64,000 nucleotides of DNA from Neobacillus sp. YX16 (GCF_030123505.1 NZ_CP126115.1:1688001-1752000), one strand, 5' to 3'; positions 17,209-26,591 are shown, counted from the first letter of the stretch. Notes: a model not told the origin generated them from the sequence alone. Numbers and translations: made by a program.

Positions 17209-17616
17209 TTAATCAAGAGGGCTTTTTGTTACTGTTTTTTTCCAAACTTTAAATTCGTCAATTTCTACTGATAATTTTTTTAACGTAAAGGTAATCACTG
17301 CGGCGTCATCAAGTATCCCTAAGCCAACGAGAAAATCGGGAACTACATCCAATGGAGAAACGAAATATAAGATTGCCCCAATAATCGTTAAGATTGTAGC
17401 GGGGGAAACGTTACGATATTCGCCTTTTGAATAAGCTTGAACTAAATCAAAAAATAGTTGGAGCTTTTCCCAGGATTCTCCTAAAGTACCTTTGTTATTT
17501 TTCGCCTTTAGGATCGCCTTTTTGAGTAACCCCTCGGTCTTTTTGGGGTTATCGAGGTATCCATGTGCACCTTCTTGGTGTTTTTTTGCTTCAAAATCAA
17601 TTTTTGAATCAATCAT
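17209..17616 (-). CDS. ykvA: YkvA-family DUF1232 membrane protein
   Basis: This 135-residue protein has the DUF1232 pattern: AILYFVSPLDVVPDFLVGLGILDDAAVI forms a hairpin of two short hydrophobic segments around the P-L-D-x-x-P-D-F core. The molecular function of the family is unknown. In B. subtilis ykvA lies near mtnD and spo0E; here it lies some 20 kb from the mtn genes, so this may be a relocated orthologue or another member. The start follows AAGGAAGTG. A hairpin GCCCACTTG/CAAGAGGGC overlaps its stop. Confidence 0.8.
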   Translation of the reverse strand: MIDSKIDFEAKKHQEGAHGYLDNPKKTEGLLKKAILKAKNNKGTLGESWEKLQLFFDLVQAYSKGEYRNVSPATILTIIGAILYFVSPLDVVPDFLVGLGILDDAAVITFTLKKLSVEIDEFKVWKKTVTKSPLD

Positions 17617-17678
17617 TTACATACACTTCCTTAAGTGGAATACATAAAGTTAGTGTACCTCAGGAACATTCATTTCAT

Positions 17679-19415
17679 TTATGCAGAAACATTATCATTT
17701 TTTTCAGAAGTATTCCCACAGACAATTTCTTCAACCTCGAAGCCTTCAAGTGTTTCTTTCTTTAATAAGCTATCAACTAAATGCTGATACTGATGATAAT
17801 GACTCATAATAAGATTCTCTGCTTTCTCTATCCCTTTTTCAAACAGTTCCTGCATCTTTACTTCCTTATCCTGTTTGTTAAATGTAAGGGTGAAACCACC
17901 TTGAAGCATACCGGTGTCTACCATTTGTTCGATAATTTTCTTTGCTTGTTGCACGTCTCCACTGACACCAATACTATGTTCCCCAAGAAGCATTCTTTCC
18001 GCGACACCGCCTGCTAGTATCATTGCGACTCTGTCTAATAGGTCGCTTGTTGTGGATAAATGAAGTTCTTTTGGTATTGGTGCCACATAACCGAGTGCCT
18101 CACCTCGTGGGATAATGGTAGCTTTCCTTACAGAACCTGGCTTTGTTAATGAAGCAACAATAGCATGTCCTGCTTCATGAATGGCTACACGACGCTTCGT
18201 ATCGAGATCATGTAAAGAACGAGAAGTACTTCCTAATATGGTTCGGTCAAGAGCATAATCAAGATCACTTTTTGTTAACACTTGTTGCCCATTTCGTACT
18301 GCACGTCTGCTGGCAGTTTCAAATAATGACTGCAGCTCCGCTCCAGAAAAGCCGGAGGTACTTTCAGCCAGTGCATCTAAATTGGCTAAAACTTCATCAC
18401 TTAGTGCTTTTCCTTTTGTATGAATATCAATAATTTCACGTCTTCCTTTTGTATCAGGGAGTGGGACTTGGAAGGTGAAATCTATTCTCCCTGGCCTTAA
18501 AAATGCTTCATCAAGCATATCTTTTCTGTTTGTGGCAGCAATAAACAATATCCCATCATTTGAATGCCCGCCATCAAGTTGAACGAGCAGTTCTGTTAAT
18601 GTTTTTTCTGCTTCTTCACCGCCATGGGCTTTACGTCTCCCAGCTAGGGCATCTACTTCATCAATGAAGATGACAGCTGGACCTTGTTTTCTTGCAGTCT
18701 GGAACAAAGATCGGACCCTGCTCGCACCAACACCAACGAATAATTCATTAAAAGCAGAACCGCTGGCTGAGAAGAATGCTGCATTTAGTTCACGGGCAAT
18801 TGCTTGAGCGAGTAATGTTTTTCCTGTACCTGGAGGTCCATATAAAAGAATACCTTTTGGTGGTTTAATCCCCATCTTAATGGCTCTCTCAGGTTCTTTA
18901 AGGGTTGAAAGTGTTTGAAGGATTTCTTCCTTCATTTCTTCACCAATCCCACCAACGTCTTCCAAACTAATGGAAGGAAGAGGGCGTGCCTGTGAAACGC
19001 TGCTCTTCATTGAATTTGAAAGCCCGAAGCCACCTTTTGTTTTTTGAAGTACTAAAGCTGTTGCGACAAGGGCAAGTAGTATACCTGCCATAATCCACTT
19101 TCCAAAGGTGCTGCTATTTGAAAATGAGTACTTTATATTATATTTTTCAACTAGCTTTTCAACCATTTGGCTATTTGGAGGGACATGTGATACGTATTTA
19201 TGGTCACCGGCTTCAAGATGAAGGCTGCCATCTGAATACTCAGTTAGTGTAACTGATTGGCCATTTTGGTTTTGAATTGTATTTTCTACTGAAGAAAAAG
19301 GAATCTCTACTTTTTTATTTGTGGTTTGGATAATCCAAGTAATCCCAACTATTAATATTAGTAACGCTGCGATGAGCGGAATAATCTTTGAAACTAGTTT
19401 TTTACTTTGATTCAT
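17679..19415 (-). CDS. FtsH-like membrane AAA zinc metalloprotease paralogue
   Basis: This 578-residue protein has the FtsH architecture: one N-terminal membrane segment (about 8-29), an extracytoplasmic stretch, a second membrane segment (about 107-125), an AAA module with Walker A GPPGTGKT, Walker B VIFIDEVDAL and arginine-finger region AFLRPGRIDF, and a protease domain with the zinc site HEAGH. It is shorter than the ~640-residue housekeeping FtsH, mainly at the C-terminus. FtsH degrades unfolded membrane and some soluble proteins. FtsH is normally encoded near hpt/hslO, so this is probably a second, specialised copy. It has its own site AAGGAGATG and is transcribed alone. Confidence 0.88.
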   Translation of the reverse strand: MNQSKKLVSKIIPLIAALLILIVGITWIIQTTNKKVEIPFSSVENTIQNQNGQSVTLTEYSDGSLHLEAGDHKYVSHVPPNSQMVEKLVEKYNIKYSFSNSSTFGKWIMAGILLALVATALVLQKTKGGFGLSNSMKSSVSQARPLPSISLEDVGGIGEEMKEEILQTLSTLKEPERAIKMGIKPPKGILLYGPPGTGKTLLAQAIARELNAAFFSASGSAFNELFVGVGASRVRSLFQTARKQGPAVIFIDEVDALAGRRKAHGGEEAEKTLTELLVQLDGGHSNDGILFIAATNRKDMLDEAFLRPGRIDFTFQVPLPDTKGRREIIDIHTKGKALSDEVLANLDALAESTSGFSGAELQSLFETASRRAVRNGQQVLTKSDLDYALDRTILGSTSRSLHDLDTKRRVAIHEAGHAIVASLTKPGSVRKATIIPRGEALGYVAPIPKELHLSTTSDLLDRVAMILAGGVAERMLLGEHSIGVSGDVQQAKKIIEQMVDTGMLQGGFTLTFNKQDKEVKMQELFEKGIEKAENLIMSHYHQYQHLVDSLLKKETLEGFEVEEIVCGNTSEKNDNVSA

Positions 19416-19600
19416 TTATAGTCATCTCCTTAAAAAGAGTCTTACTCTATTATAAAAGGAAAATAACAAAAGGGTATGTGGGAATGGATGGAAATTAATT
19501 TCCAATTGAGCTGCATTAAAGGATTGCAAATTTTACCGTGAAACTATAAGATTAAGGGTACGAGAAAAATTTTTTGATTGTTAAAAGAGAGGAATTTGAA

Positions 19601-21178
19601 ATGGGTAACAAACTTAAAGAAGAAGTACTATCACGCAGAACCTTTGCGATTATCTCCCACCCGGATGCCGGGAAAACAACACTTACAGAAAAATTATTAT
19701 TGTTTGGCGGAGCTATACGCGACGCTGGAACAGTAAAAGCAAAAAAGACTGGTAAGTTTGCGACAAGTGACTGGATGGAAATTGAAAAACAACGTGGAAT
19801 CTCAGTAACATCCAGCGTTATGCAATTTGACTATAATGATTTCCGTGTCAACATTTTGGATACACCAGGTCACCAGGATTTTAGTGAAGATACCTATCGT
19901 ACGCTAATGGCTGTAGATAGTGCGGTAATGATTATCGACTCTGCAAAAGGGATTGAGGAGCAAACCTTAAAACTATTTAAAGTGTGCCGAATGCGTGGAA
20001 TTCCTATCTTCACATTTATTAATAAGCTGGACCGACAAGGGAAAGCGCCATTAGAGCTGCTTGCTGAATTAGAAGAGGTACTAGGAATTGAGACTTATCC
20101 CATGAACTGGCCAATTGGGATGGGTAAAGAATTTCTTGGTATTTACGACCGATATTACAACCGAATTGAACAGTTTAGAGTAAATGAAGAAGATCGTTTC
20201 ATTCCATTAAATGGTGATGGAGAAATAGAAGGTGATCATCCTTTAAAGATTTCGGGATTGTATGATCAAACACTGGAAGAGATTATGCTGTTAAACGAAG
20301 CTGGTAATGATTTCTCTCCTGAAAAAGTAGCTGATGGAAAGATTATCCCCGTTTTCTTTGGAAGTGCATTAACGACTTTTGGGGTCCAAACCTTTTTAGA
20401 GACATACCTGCAATTTGCTCCACCTCCTAAGGCTCGTAATTCATCTATTGGAGAAATTAATCCACTCGCTGAGCAATTTTCGGGATTTGTCTTTAAAATT
20501 CAAGCAAATATGAATCCGGCTCATCGTGACCGGATTGCGTTTGTTCGGATTTGTTCGGGTAAATTTGAACGGGGAATGACTGTAAATATTCCGCGATTAG
20601 GTAAACAAATAAAGCTTTCTCAATCAACTTCCTTTATGGCGGAAGAAAGAAGCACGGTTGATGAAGCTGTCAGCGGGGACATTATCGGCCTTTACGATAC
20701 TGGTACTTACCAAATTGGAGATACGATTACCTCAGGTAAAGAGAATTTCCAATTTGAAAGACTTCCGCAATTTACTCCTGAGCTCTTTGTTAGAGTCTCT
20801 GCTAAGAATGTAATGAAACAAAAATCCTTTTATAAAGGAATCCAGCAGTTAGTTCAGGAAGGAGCTATTCAGCTTTATAAAACTGTGAAAACAGATGATT
20901 ACTTGTTAGGTGCTGTTGGACAATTACAATTCGAGGTCTTTGAACATCGAATGAGAAATGAATATAATGCTGAGGTATTGATGGAACGTATGGGGTCAAA
21001 AATAGGAAGATGGGTTGAAGGAGATGTTGTTGATGAAAATCTTTCAAGCTCAAGAAGTCTCCTTGTTAAGGATCGCTTTGATCATTATGTCTTTTTATTT
21101 GAAAATGATTTTGCGCTTCGTTGGTTCCAAGAAAAAAATCCAGGTGTGAAGCTCTATAACCCTATGGATCAGGACTAA
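19601..21178 (+). CDS. prfC: Peptide chain release factor 3
   Basis: This 525-residue translational GTPase recycles RF1/RF2 from the ribosome after termination. Motifs are G1 [14 protein letters not shown]2/switch [12 protein letters not shown]3 [11 protein letters not shown] and G4 NKLDR. The length matches RF3 (about 525-530). ATG 19601 is chosen because AGAGAGG lies eight bases upstream; the longer in-frame TTG has no ribosome site. A strong terminator ends it. RF3 is patchily distributed in Bacillaceae and absent from B. subtilis as far as I recall. Confidence 0.95.
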   Translation: MGNKLKEEVLSRRTFAIISHPDAGKTTLTEKLLLFGGAIRDAGTVKAKKTGKFATSDWMEIEKQRGISVTSSVMQFDYNDFRVNILDTPGHQDFSEDTYRTLMAVDSAVMIIDSAKGIEEQTLKLFKVCRMRGIPIFTFINKLDRQGKAPLELLAELEEVLGIETYPMNWPIGMGKEFLGIYDRYYNRIEQFRVNEEDRFIPLNGDGEIEGDHPLKISGLYDQTLEEIMLLNEAGNDFSPEKVADGKIIPVFFGSALTTFGVQTFLETYLQFAPPPKARNSSIGEINPLAEQFSGFVFKIQANMNPAHRDRIAFVRICSGKFERGMTVNIPRLGKQIKLSQSTSFMAEERSTVDEAVSGDIIGLYDTGTYQIGDTITSGKENFQFERLPQFTPELFVRVSAKNVMKQKSFYKGIQQLVQEGAIQLYKTVKTDDYLLGAVGQLQFEVFEHRMRNEYNAEVLMERMGSKIGRWVEGDVVDENLSSSRSLLVKDRFDHYVFLFENDFALRWFQEKNPGVKLYNPMDQD

Positions 21179-21209
21179 AATTGACGGGATATTCCCGTCA
21201 ATTTTTTTG
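21179..21209 (+). terminator. Terminator of prfC
   Basis: AATTGACGGGA pairs with TCCCGTCAATT and is followed by a T-run. Confidence 0.9.
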
Positions 21210-21308
21210 ATTAAAATATACTGAAAATTCAGATTATAACTTGACTCTATTATTGGAAACGACATACAATTAGTACAAATGTCATTAACATATTTTGGGG
21301 GGATTATC

Positions 21309-22406
21309 ATGGAATATGGGTACTTTTTTACAGGATTTCCGGGTTTTATATGCAACCAATTAATTCGGGAAGTTTTAAAAAGGAATGATTTAAAGGGTGT
21401 TATATATGTACTAGTTCTTCAAGGGATGATGGATAAAGCAAGGAAGGAACGTCAAGCTATTATGAAAGAACTAGATCTAAAGGATGAAGCATTTGTCCTT
21501 ATAGAAGGTGATATTACCCAGCCATCTCTCATGAGTTCAATCGATAACCATGAATACCTAAATGGAAAGATAACACATGTATTTCATCTTGCAGCAATTT
21601 ATGATTTGGCAGTACCAAGGGATATTGCCTATAAAATTAATGTGAAAGGAACAAATAATGTGAATAATTGGGTAAGAGGATTGACTCAATTAAAACGTTA
21701 TGTGTATTTTAGTACTGCATATGTTGTAGGTACTCGTGAAGGAACTTTATATGAGTCAGAGCTTATTCGTCCGAAAAGTTTCAAAAATCATTATGAGGAA
21801 ACAAAGTATGAGGCTGAAGTTTTAGTGGATAAACTAAAAAGGGAAATTCCCATTACCATTATTCGCCCTGGCATTGTTAAAGGTCACTCACAAACTGGAG
21901 AGACGATTAAATTTGATGGTCCCTATTTTATGATGAATTTTTTAGATCGATTAAAATTTCTTCCTCTGCTGCCGAAATTGGGCAAGGGAGAAGCATATGT
22001 AAATTTAGTACCAATAGACTATATCATTCAGGCAACTACTTATCTCAGCTTTTTGGAGAAAGGGATTGGTAAGACTTATCATTTGACGGACCCTAGTCCT
22101 TATCGTGCGTCTGAAATTTACACCTTTATGATGGAGGAATTGATTAACAAGAAACCGATGGGTACCCTCCCATTAACAGTTGGCAAATGGTTTCTTTCTA
22201 TAAAGCCGATGAGAAGGTATCTCAGGGTTGAAAAAGAAGCACTAGATTATTTCACCTGGATGGGTCATTTTGATTGCACACAAGCTGTTAATGATTTAAA
22301 GGAATCAGGAATTATATGTCCTGATTTTAAAGATGGTCTAAAGCCAATGACTGCCTTTTACCTAAAACAAAAGGATAATCCAAACTATCAAATACCTATT
22401 TTATGA
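21309..22406 (+). CDS. Extended SDR, male-sterility/NAD-binding-4 type
   Basis: This 365-residue protein is an extended short-chain dehydrogenase. It has the nucleotide loop GYFFTGFPGFI at residues 4-14, HVFHLAAIYDLAVP, and the active-site pattern STAYVVG...HYEETKYEAE with Y-x-x-x-K. The arrangement resembles the 'male sterility' or thioester-reductase-like branch, which acts on lipid-type substrates, but no acyl-carrier domain is attached. The ATG at 21309 follows TTTTGGGGGG. It lies between prfC and a small membrane protein, giving no pathway clue. Substrate unknown. Confidence 0.75.
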   Translation: MEYGYFFTGFPGFICNQLIREVLKRNDLKGVIYVLVLQGMMDKARKERQAIMKELDLKDEAFVLIEGDITQPSLMSSIDNHEYLNGKITHVFHLAAIYDLAVPRDIAYKINVKGTNNVNNWVRGLTQLKRYVYFSTAYVVGTREGTLYESELIRPKSFKNHYEETKYEAEVLVDKLKREIPITIIRPGIVKGHSQTGETIKFDGPYFMMNFLDRLKFLPLLPKLGKGEAYVNLVPIDYIIQATTYLSFLEKGIGKTYHLTDPSPYRASEIYTFMMEELINKKPMGTLPLTVGKWFLSIKPMRRYLRVEKEALDYFTWMGHFDCTQAVNDLKESGIICPDFKDGLKPMTAFYLKQKDNPNYQIPIL

Positions 22407-22513
22407 TTGTATCTAAACGGTATTATTTAAAATATTTCTCTTTCCTCGTTTATTCGGTCCGTTACTGGTAAAACTAATTTGGAAGTAACTTACATCAGAA
22501 GCGAGATAGAAAA

Positions 22514-22972
22514 ATGAAAAAACTGAGTAAATTAGAAGCAGTCTTATGGAGTATAGCCTTTCCAGGATTCAGTCAGCTATTAAGTGGCCAGTACATCAAA
22601 GGTATTTTGTTTGTGATACTAGAATTTATTATAAATATGAACAGTCATTTTAATAGTGCAATCATGTATAGTTTTCTTGGTGAAATTAAACGTGCTGAAT
22701 CGGTCGTAAACTATCAGTGGCTAATGTTTTACCCGTGTGTTTATATGTTTTCAATGTGGGATGGATATCGATATGCCATGCCGCTTGAGGAAAAGTATTC
22801 TTATTTACCATTTGTATTTTCTGCCTATTTTGTCACAGTTGGATTAATGATTTCACCAAAGGTTACCATCTTTAATGTTCATCCAGGTCCTGTCTTTTTA
22901 CCAATGTTATTTGTTATTCCGGGGTTACTCATTGGATTTTTAATAAAATGGATATTAAAATCACGAAATTAG
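22514..22972 (+). CDS. Conserved small membrane protein
   Basis: This 152-residue protein has about four hydrophobic segments and a short charged N-terminus (MKKLSKLEAVLWSIAFPGFSQLLSGQYIKG). The opening 'W-S-x-A-F-P-G-F-S-Q-L-L-x-G-x-Y-x-K-G' resembles the entry motif of small TM2-like or DUF5683-type membrane proteins, in which G-x-G-x-x-Y-x-G precedes paired helices. I cannot name a function. It is about 100 bases after the SDR and is probably transcribed separately. A terminator follows. Confidence 0.65.
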   Translation: MKKLSKLEAVLWSIAFPGFSQLLSGQYIKGILFVILEFIINMNSHFNSAIMYSFLGEIKRAESVVNYQWLMFYPCVYMFSMWDGYRYAMPLEEKYSYLPFVFSAYFVTVGLMISPKVTIFNVHPGPVFLPMLFVIPGLLIGFLIKWILKSRN

Positions 22973-23004
22973 CTGCCAATCAGAAATTGATTAGTAGCTT
23001 TTTT
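22971..23004 (+). terminator. Terminator of the small membrane protein gene
   Basis: AGCTGCCAATC pairs, with G-U pairs, to GATTAGTAGCT and is followed by TTTTTT. Confidence 0.7.
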
Positions 23005-23251
23005 GTTAAGAATTTTTTTATGCCCCCATAAAAAGGTACTGATTAAACGTACATCTTTAGTGGAAAAAGGGTGTTAAAAACGATAAGGTGAAAGAATTGG
23101 AGAAACAAGCGGAAAAGGAAATTAATTGAAATCTAGAATGATACAGGAAAAGATAGCCTTTCTTGGGCTTATTTTCCCCTATATGCATTACCATCATAAA
23201 AATCCAAGATGACAGCCATATGGTATAATTGGGTTATTGTGAGGTGAGGCA

Positions 23252-23998
23252 ATGCTAGGTTTATTGTTTTTAACCAAGAATAAAAAACGAACGTTAGAGG
23301 AATCGGTTCTTTTAATTCAACAAGGGGACCGCTTACTATTAAATGAAATAATAGATTCTTATAAACCATTTATTGCGAAAAATGTTTCTGCAGTATGTAA
23401 ACGATATATTTATGATACCGATGATGAATTTAGTATTGGTCTGATTGCCTTTAATGAGGCTATTGAGAAATATTCACCTGAAAGAGGAAGCTCTCTTCTT
23501 AGTTTTGCTGAAGTCATAATCAAGAGAAGAGTGATTGATTATATTCGGAAACAAACGAAAGATCAACATGTCAGTATCGACTTAACCTATTCATCATTTG
23601 AGGATGAGTCAGCGGGCATGGTAATTGTAAACGAGCTATCCCTCGAGGAGTATAAGAAAAAATCTGATGATGAATTAAGAAGAGACGAAATTATTCGATT
23701 TCAAGCATTATTAAATTCATTTGATTTAAGCTTTAGCGATTTAGTTGAGAATTCACCTAAGCATGCTGATGCTAGGGAGAATGCTATTTTGGTAGCTAGA
23801 CAATTAGTTGGAAATGAGGAATTAAAGAGCTTCTTAATTGAAAAAAAGCGGCTTCCGATAAAGCAACTAGAAAAAATGGTTAATGTCAGCAGAAAGACGA
23901 TAGAGCGAAACCGAAAATATATTATTGCAATTGCACTTATATTATCTAGTGATTATGTATATTTAAATGATTATTTAAAGGGGGTGCTTGAGATATGA
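23252..23998 (+). CDS. sigI: RNA polymerase sigma factor SigI
   Basis: This 248-residue sigma-70-type factor has a region 2 block (YDTDDEFSIGLIAFNEAIEKYSPERGSSLLSFAEVIIKRRVIDYIRK) and a C-terminal DNA-binding block (LPIKQLEKMVNVSRKTIERNRKYIIAIALI) characteristic of SigI. In B. subtilis SigI responds to heat and cell-wall conditions and is held inactive by the membrane anti-sigma factor RsgI. The four-base overlap with the rsgI gene downstream supports the assignment. Only a TATAAT at 23224-23229 was seen upstream, without a good -35. SigI autoregulation is expected from relatives. Confidence 0.92.
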   Translation: MLGLLFLTKNKKRTLEESVLLIQQGDRLLLNEIIDSYKPFIAKNVSAVCKRYIYDTDDEFSIGLIAFNEAIEKYSPERGSSLLSFAEVIIKRRVIDYIRKQTKDQHVSIDLTYSSFEDESAGMVIVNELSLEEYKKKSDDELRRDEIIRFQALLNSFDLSFSDLVENSPKHADARENAILVARQLVGNEELKSFLIEKKRLPIKQLEKMVNVSRKTIERNRKYIIAIALILSSDYVYLNDYLKGVLEI

Positions 23999-25098
23999 GA
24001 AAGGGAATTGTAATGGAAATTGATGATCCCTATTTGACATTACTTACTCCAGACGGAGAGTTCTTACGTGCCCGTAAAATGGATAGACTTTATTCTGTAG
24101 GAGAAGAAATAGATTTTTTTCCAATTACTGCTTATATCCATAGTGAAAAATCAAATTCAATTAGAAACTTTTTTACCTTAAGATCCGCTTTAATGTCAGC
24201 AGCCGTACTGATAATTTGTTTGGGTTCCATTATTCCAGTGTATCAAAGTAACAAGGCTTATGCATATATGTCTATTGACGCTAGCACTAGTATTGAAATG
24301 GGACTAAATAAAAAAATGGAAGTCGTCGAGTTAAAGGGGTTTGATACAGAAGCGGATGAAATCATATCTCAGCTGGATGGTTGGAAGAAAAAAGATGTTT
24401 CGGAGTTAACCGCTATTATTGTTGCTGAGTTAAAAGACGAGGGGCAAATATCCCAATCTGAGCCTGCTGTTATTTCAACAGTAAAAACTAAACAGTTAAA
24501 AGATGAAGTGGAAACAAAATTGCAGAAAAATGTCGTTGAAATTCGACAAACTATAGACGAACAACTTGTAGATGTAAAAGTGTATACATCTACTGAAGAT
24601 GAGATAGAAAAAGCACGCAACTCAGGTGTCCCAGTCGGAATATATCATAGAAACAAATCGGCTAAAAATAAACAATCTAAAGAAAAAAATAATAATATTG
24701 CTCCCATTGACTCCACAGCAAAAACAACATTGCCTCATGGTCAGCAAAAGAAACAAAAATATAACAGTAATTTACCTGACAACAGGCAAAGCGAATACCT
24801 AACTGAAAAGAAAAATAATGAAAAAAAGAAACCTGTTGTGAAAAATCAAGAGAACGGCAAACAAGTTTCACCTGAGGTAACCATAGATAGAGACTACAAT
24901 GGGAATGAAAAACGAAATAATGGTCAAGTGAAACAGAGAGAGAACAACAAGGTAAATAACCAAGAAAAACAGAATTGGAATAAGCAAAATAATAACCAAG
25001 AAAAACAGAATTGGAATAACCAAAATAATAACCAAGAAAAACAGAAGACAAATAATCATAGTAATTCAAGAAAACATGAGAATAATGGAAAAAAATAA
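23995..25098 (+). CDS. rsgI: Anti-sigma-I factor RsgI
   Basis: This 367-residue single-pass membrane protein has a small N-terminal cytoplasmic domain (about 1-55) that would bind SigI, one membrane helix near 62-82 (SALMSAAVLIICLGSIIPVY), a conserved extracytoplasmic domain beginning AYAYMSIDASTSIEMGLN, and a C-terminal tail from about 210 very rich in K, N, Q and E. The tail includes tandem NNQEKQNWNKQN units. Disordered extracellular tails are typical of RsgI proteins, some of which instead carry carbohydrate-binding modules. The gene overlaps sigI by four bases. The terminator overlaps its stop. Confidence 0.9.
   Translation: MRKGIVMEIDDPYLTLLTPDGEFLRARKMDRLYSVGEEIDFFPITAYIHSEKSNSIRNFFTLRSALMSAAVLIICLGSIIPVYQSNKAYAYMSIDASTSIEMGLNKKMEVVELKGFDTEADEIISQLDGWKKKDVSELTAIIVAELKDEGQISQSEPAVISTVKTKQLKDEVETKLQKNVVEIRQTIDEQLVDVKVYTSTEDEIEKARNSGVPVGIYHRNKSAKNKQSKEKNNNIAPIDSTAKTTLPHGQQKKQKYNSNLPDNRQSEYLTEKKNNEKKKPVVKNQENGKQVSPEVTIDRDYNGNEKRNNGQVKQRENNKVNNQEKQNWNKQNNNQEKQNWNNQNNNQEKQKTNNHSNSRKHENNGKK
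24955..25045 (+). repeat. 36-bp tandem repeat in rsgI
   Basis: Two nearly identical 36-base units (24955-24990 and 24991-25026) are followed by a partial third. Each encodes NNQEKQNWN(K/N)QN. The repeat is in frame, so copy-number change would only lengthen or shorten the RsgI tail. Confidence 0.85.
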
Positions 25099-25123
25099 GT
25101 CCGGCAATAACGCCGGACTTTTT
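25097..25123. terminator. Terminator between rsgI and sspD
   Basis: AAGTCCGGC pairs perfectly with GCCGGACTT, with Ts on the plus side and As on the other. It can serve both converging genes. Confidence 0.9.
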
Positions 25124-25142
25124 CCATGTTTATTTAGTTGGA

Positions 25143-25340
25143 TTATTGTTGTTGACCTGCCATTTGTGCTTGAGCCTGTTTTACTAGCCTTTTGGTAATT
25201 TCGCCGCCAACAGACCCATTTGCTCGGGAAACTGTATCGGAGCCTAAATTAACACCAAACTCTTGTGCAATTTCATATTTAACCTGATCAAGATATTGCT
25301 CTATTCCTGGAACTAATAATTTATTGCTGCTGTTAGCCAT
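25143..25340 (-). CDS. sspD: Alpha/beta-type small acid-soluble spore protein
   Basis: This 65-residue SASP matches the family closely: the germination-protease site sequence [11 protein letters not shown] and the DNA-binding block [21 protein letters not shown]. These proteins saturate spore DNA and protect it from UV, heat and chemicals, and are degraded at germination. The ATG at 25340 follows AAGGAG by nine bases; an in-frame TTG upstream is too close to that site. Position beside sigI-rsgI matches sspD of B. subtilis. Expression in the forespore under SigG is expected, though I could not fix the promoter. Confidence 0.93.
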   Translation of the reverse strand: MANSSNKLLVPGIEQYLDQVKYEIAQEFGVNLGSDTVSRANGSVGGEITKRLVKQAQAQMAGQQQ

Positions 25341-25458
25341 TTTATTCAACTCCTTAGGATCTATACAGAGATTAATTTCTTTTCTCTGTAATAGTATTAT
25401 GATTCAATTTTGTATTTTAATAAGTGGTAATGTTTTGAGGAAATGGATACTTATTTTT

Positions 25459-25811
25459 GCTGTATTAAACTTATCTGTTGATTTCCACTCCAGGCACTTC
25501 GCTGTCCGCGGGCGGTCCGGGGAGCCTGTCTAGCTGCATCGCCTAGCCCCTCGAGTCGCTTCGGTCCCAACGTTGAAGTCAAAGTACGACTTCATCGTCA
25601 GGCCCTCCAGCGCTTGTCGGGGCTGTACAAGGCGCTTCCGCTTTTCCTACTCCTCGGCGCTAAGAGATGAGCGGGGTCTCCCCTGCCCCGTCCTCCCGCA
25701 GGACACTGATTTTTTCATCCTCGAATCCGCCCACGTACGAAGAAAATGCGATAGCATTTTCGAGGAGCTTCGTGCCTTCCGCTCCAATCAACAGAGTGCT
25801 AAAATACAGCC
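25459..25811 (-). repeat. Dispersed GC-rich repeat, copy B (about 353 bp, inverted)
   Basis: This copy lies in the opposite orientation to copies A, C, D and E. Its ends are decayed (TGCTGTATTA and AAAATACAGCC) but still inverted. The internal modules GCCTAGCCCCTCGAGTCGC, GACTTCATCG, GGCGCTTCCGCTTTTCC and AAATGCGATAGCATTTT are preserved. It lies eight bases from the DUF3905 stop. Two open frames across it are by-products of its base composition. Nothing else is seen between sspD and the DUF3905 gene. Confidence 0.8.
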
Positions 25812-25818
25812 AAAATAT

Positions 25819-26172
25819 TTAATCACTGCCTTTACTTACATCCTTGTCTGGGTGCATGAAGGGATATGCTTGTGGTTTCTTTTTACTCTCTAGCAATTCA
25901 CGATTTTCTGCTGTATTCCAGCCAATATCATTTGTTGGGTGAACCCAATCGTCCCCAGCCATAATTTCAGGGTCGGTATTTTCAGTCCAATTTTCTAAAG
26001 GAGAGTTTGGTGAAGAATATAAGCTGTCTCCAATCACAACGCCATGTTCATTTATGAATGGAGGCTGCATTTTAATTCCTGTTCCCTCGAAACTTGGCGC
26101 ATTAATTTGATGTGGGATTGTTTCATTCATCGTTGGATTATCTGGTTTTTGCTTTTTCTTATTTGTCATCAT
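25819..26172 (-). CDS. DUF3905 domain protein
   Basis: This 117-residue hydrophilic protein is rich in Pro, Asn and Trp (NWTENTDPEIMAGDDWVHPTNDIGWN). That pattern matches the Bacillaceae DUF3905 family, which has no known function and is often encoded near spore genes. There is no signal peptide or membrane segment. Two adjacent ATGs (26172 and 26169) both lie behind AGGAGTGAG; I use the first. Neighbouring small proteins at 26299 and 26460 and sspD suggest a spore-related cluster, but that is by association only. Confidence 0.7.
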   Translation of the reverse strand: MMTNKKKQKPDNPTMNETIPHQINAPSFEGTGIKMQPPFINEHGVVIGDSLYSSPNSPLENWTENTDPEIMAGDDWVHPTNDIGWNTAENRELLESKKKPQAYPFMHPDKDVSKGSD

Positions 26173-26298
26173 TCTCACTCCTATTTTTCTTTATTTTTCG
26201 CTGAATGATCAAATTTATTTAAGAAAAATAAGGAAGTGATTGAATTCATGCTTCCTGTGAAAACTAATATTGTAACACGATGATAGGAGGTAGAAAAA

Positions 26299-26460
26299 AT
26301 GGCTAAACGAAAAGCAGAATTTGATGCAGTAGAAAAATATACTAAAACTCCTCATAAGAATGTACAGGAAAGTGAATTCTCAGCGGAATTTACCGATAAT
26401 AACAACGCAATAAGATTTGCAAACCGTAATTCAAAACTTGGAAAAAAAGGAAGAAGTTAA
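26299..26460 (+). CDS. Small basic protein with EFSxEF motif, possible spore protein
   Basis: This 53-residue protein has a lysine-rich start (MAKRKAEFDAVEKY), the segment ESEFSAEFTDNNNAIRFANRN, and a basic tail. The ribosome site ATAGGAGGTAG is strong. The EFSAEF segment recalls the TEFASET protease sites of gamma-type SASPs, and the next gene encodes a protein with EFSIEF. It was too short for routine gene calling. A minor SASP is my best guess, not a firm identification. Confidence 0.6.
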   Translation: MAKRKAEFDAVEKYTKTPHKNVQESEFSAEFTDNNNAIRFANRNSKLGKKGRS

Positions 26461-26591
26461 TGAAAGAGCAGAAAAGCGTGCAAAACACACGTGAAGAATT
26501 TAGTATTGAATTTGGTGACGTAAATGGAATAAAGCTATATGAAGTCCTTCAGGCGAACAAGGACAATAAAAGGTCATCAAAAAAAAAATAA
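26460..26591 (+). CDS. Small protein with EFSxEF motif, coupled to the previous gene
   Basis: This 43-residue protein overlaps the previous gene by one base (TAATG), so translation is coupled. It contains REEFSIEFGDVNGIKLYEVL, resembling the ESEFSAEFTDNN segment of its neighbour, and ends in SSKKK. The shared EFS-x-EF-x-D-x-N pattern suggests an ancient duplication. Its function is unknown; a spore-core role is possible. Confidence 0.5.
   Translation: MKEQKSVQNTREEFSIEFGDVNGIKLYEVLQANKDNKRSSKKK

Noticed and set aside
24677..25069. Minus-strand open frames opposite rsgI
   Set aside because: They are shadows of the lysine/asparagine-rich tail repeats.
25573..25893. 106-codon open frame over repeat copy B
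   Set aside because: It lies inside the GC-rich repeat and matches frames in other copies and strands (54427-54795, 58904-59182, 59010-59258, 31970-32179). The frames differ between copies and have no ribosome site, so they reflect base composition.
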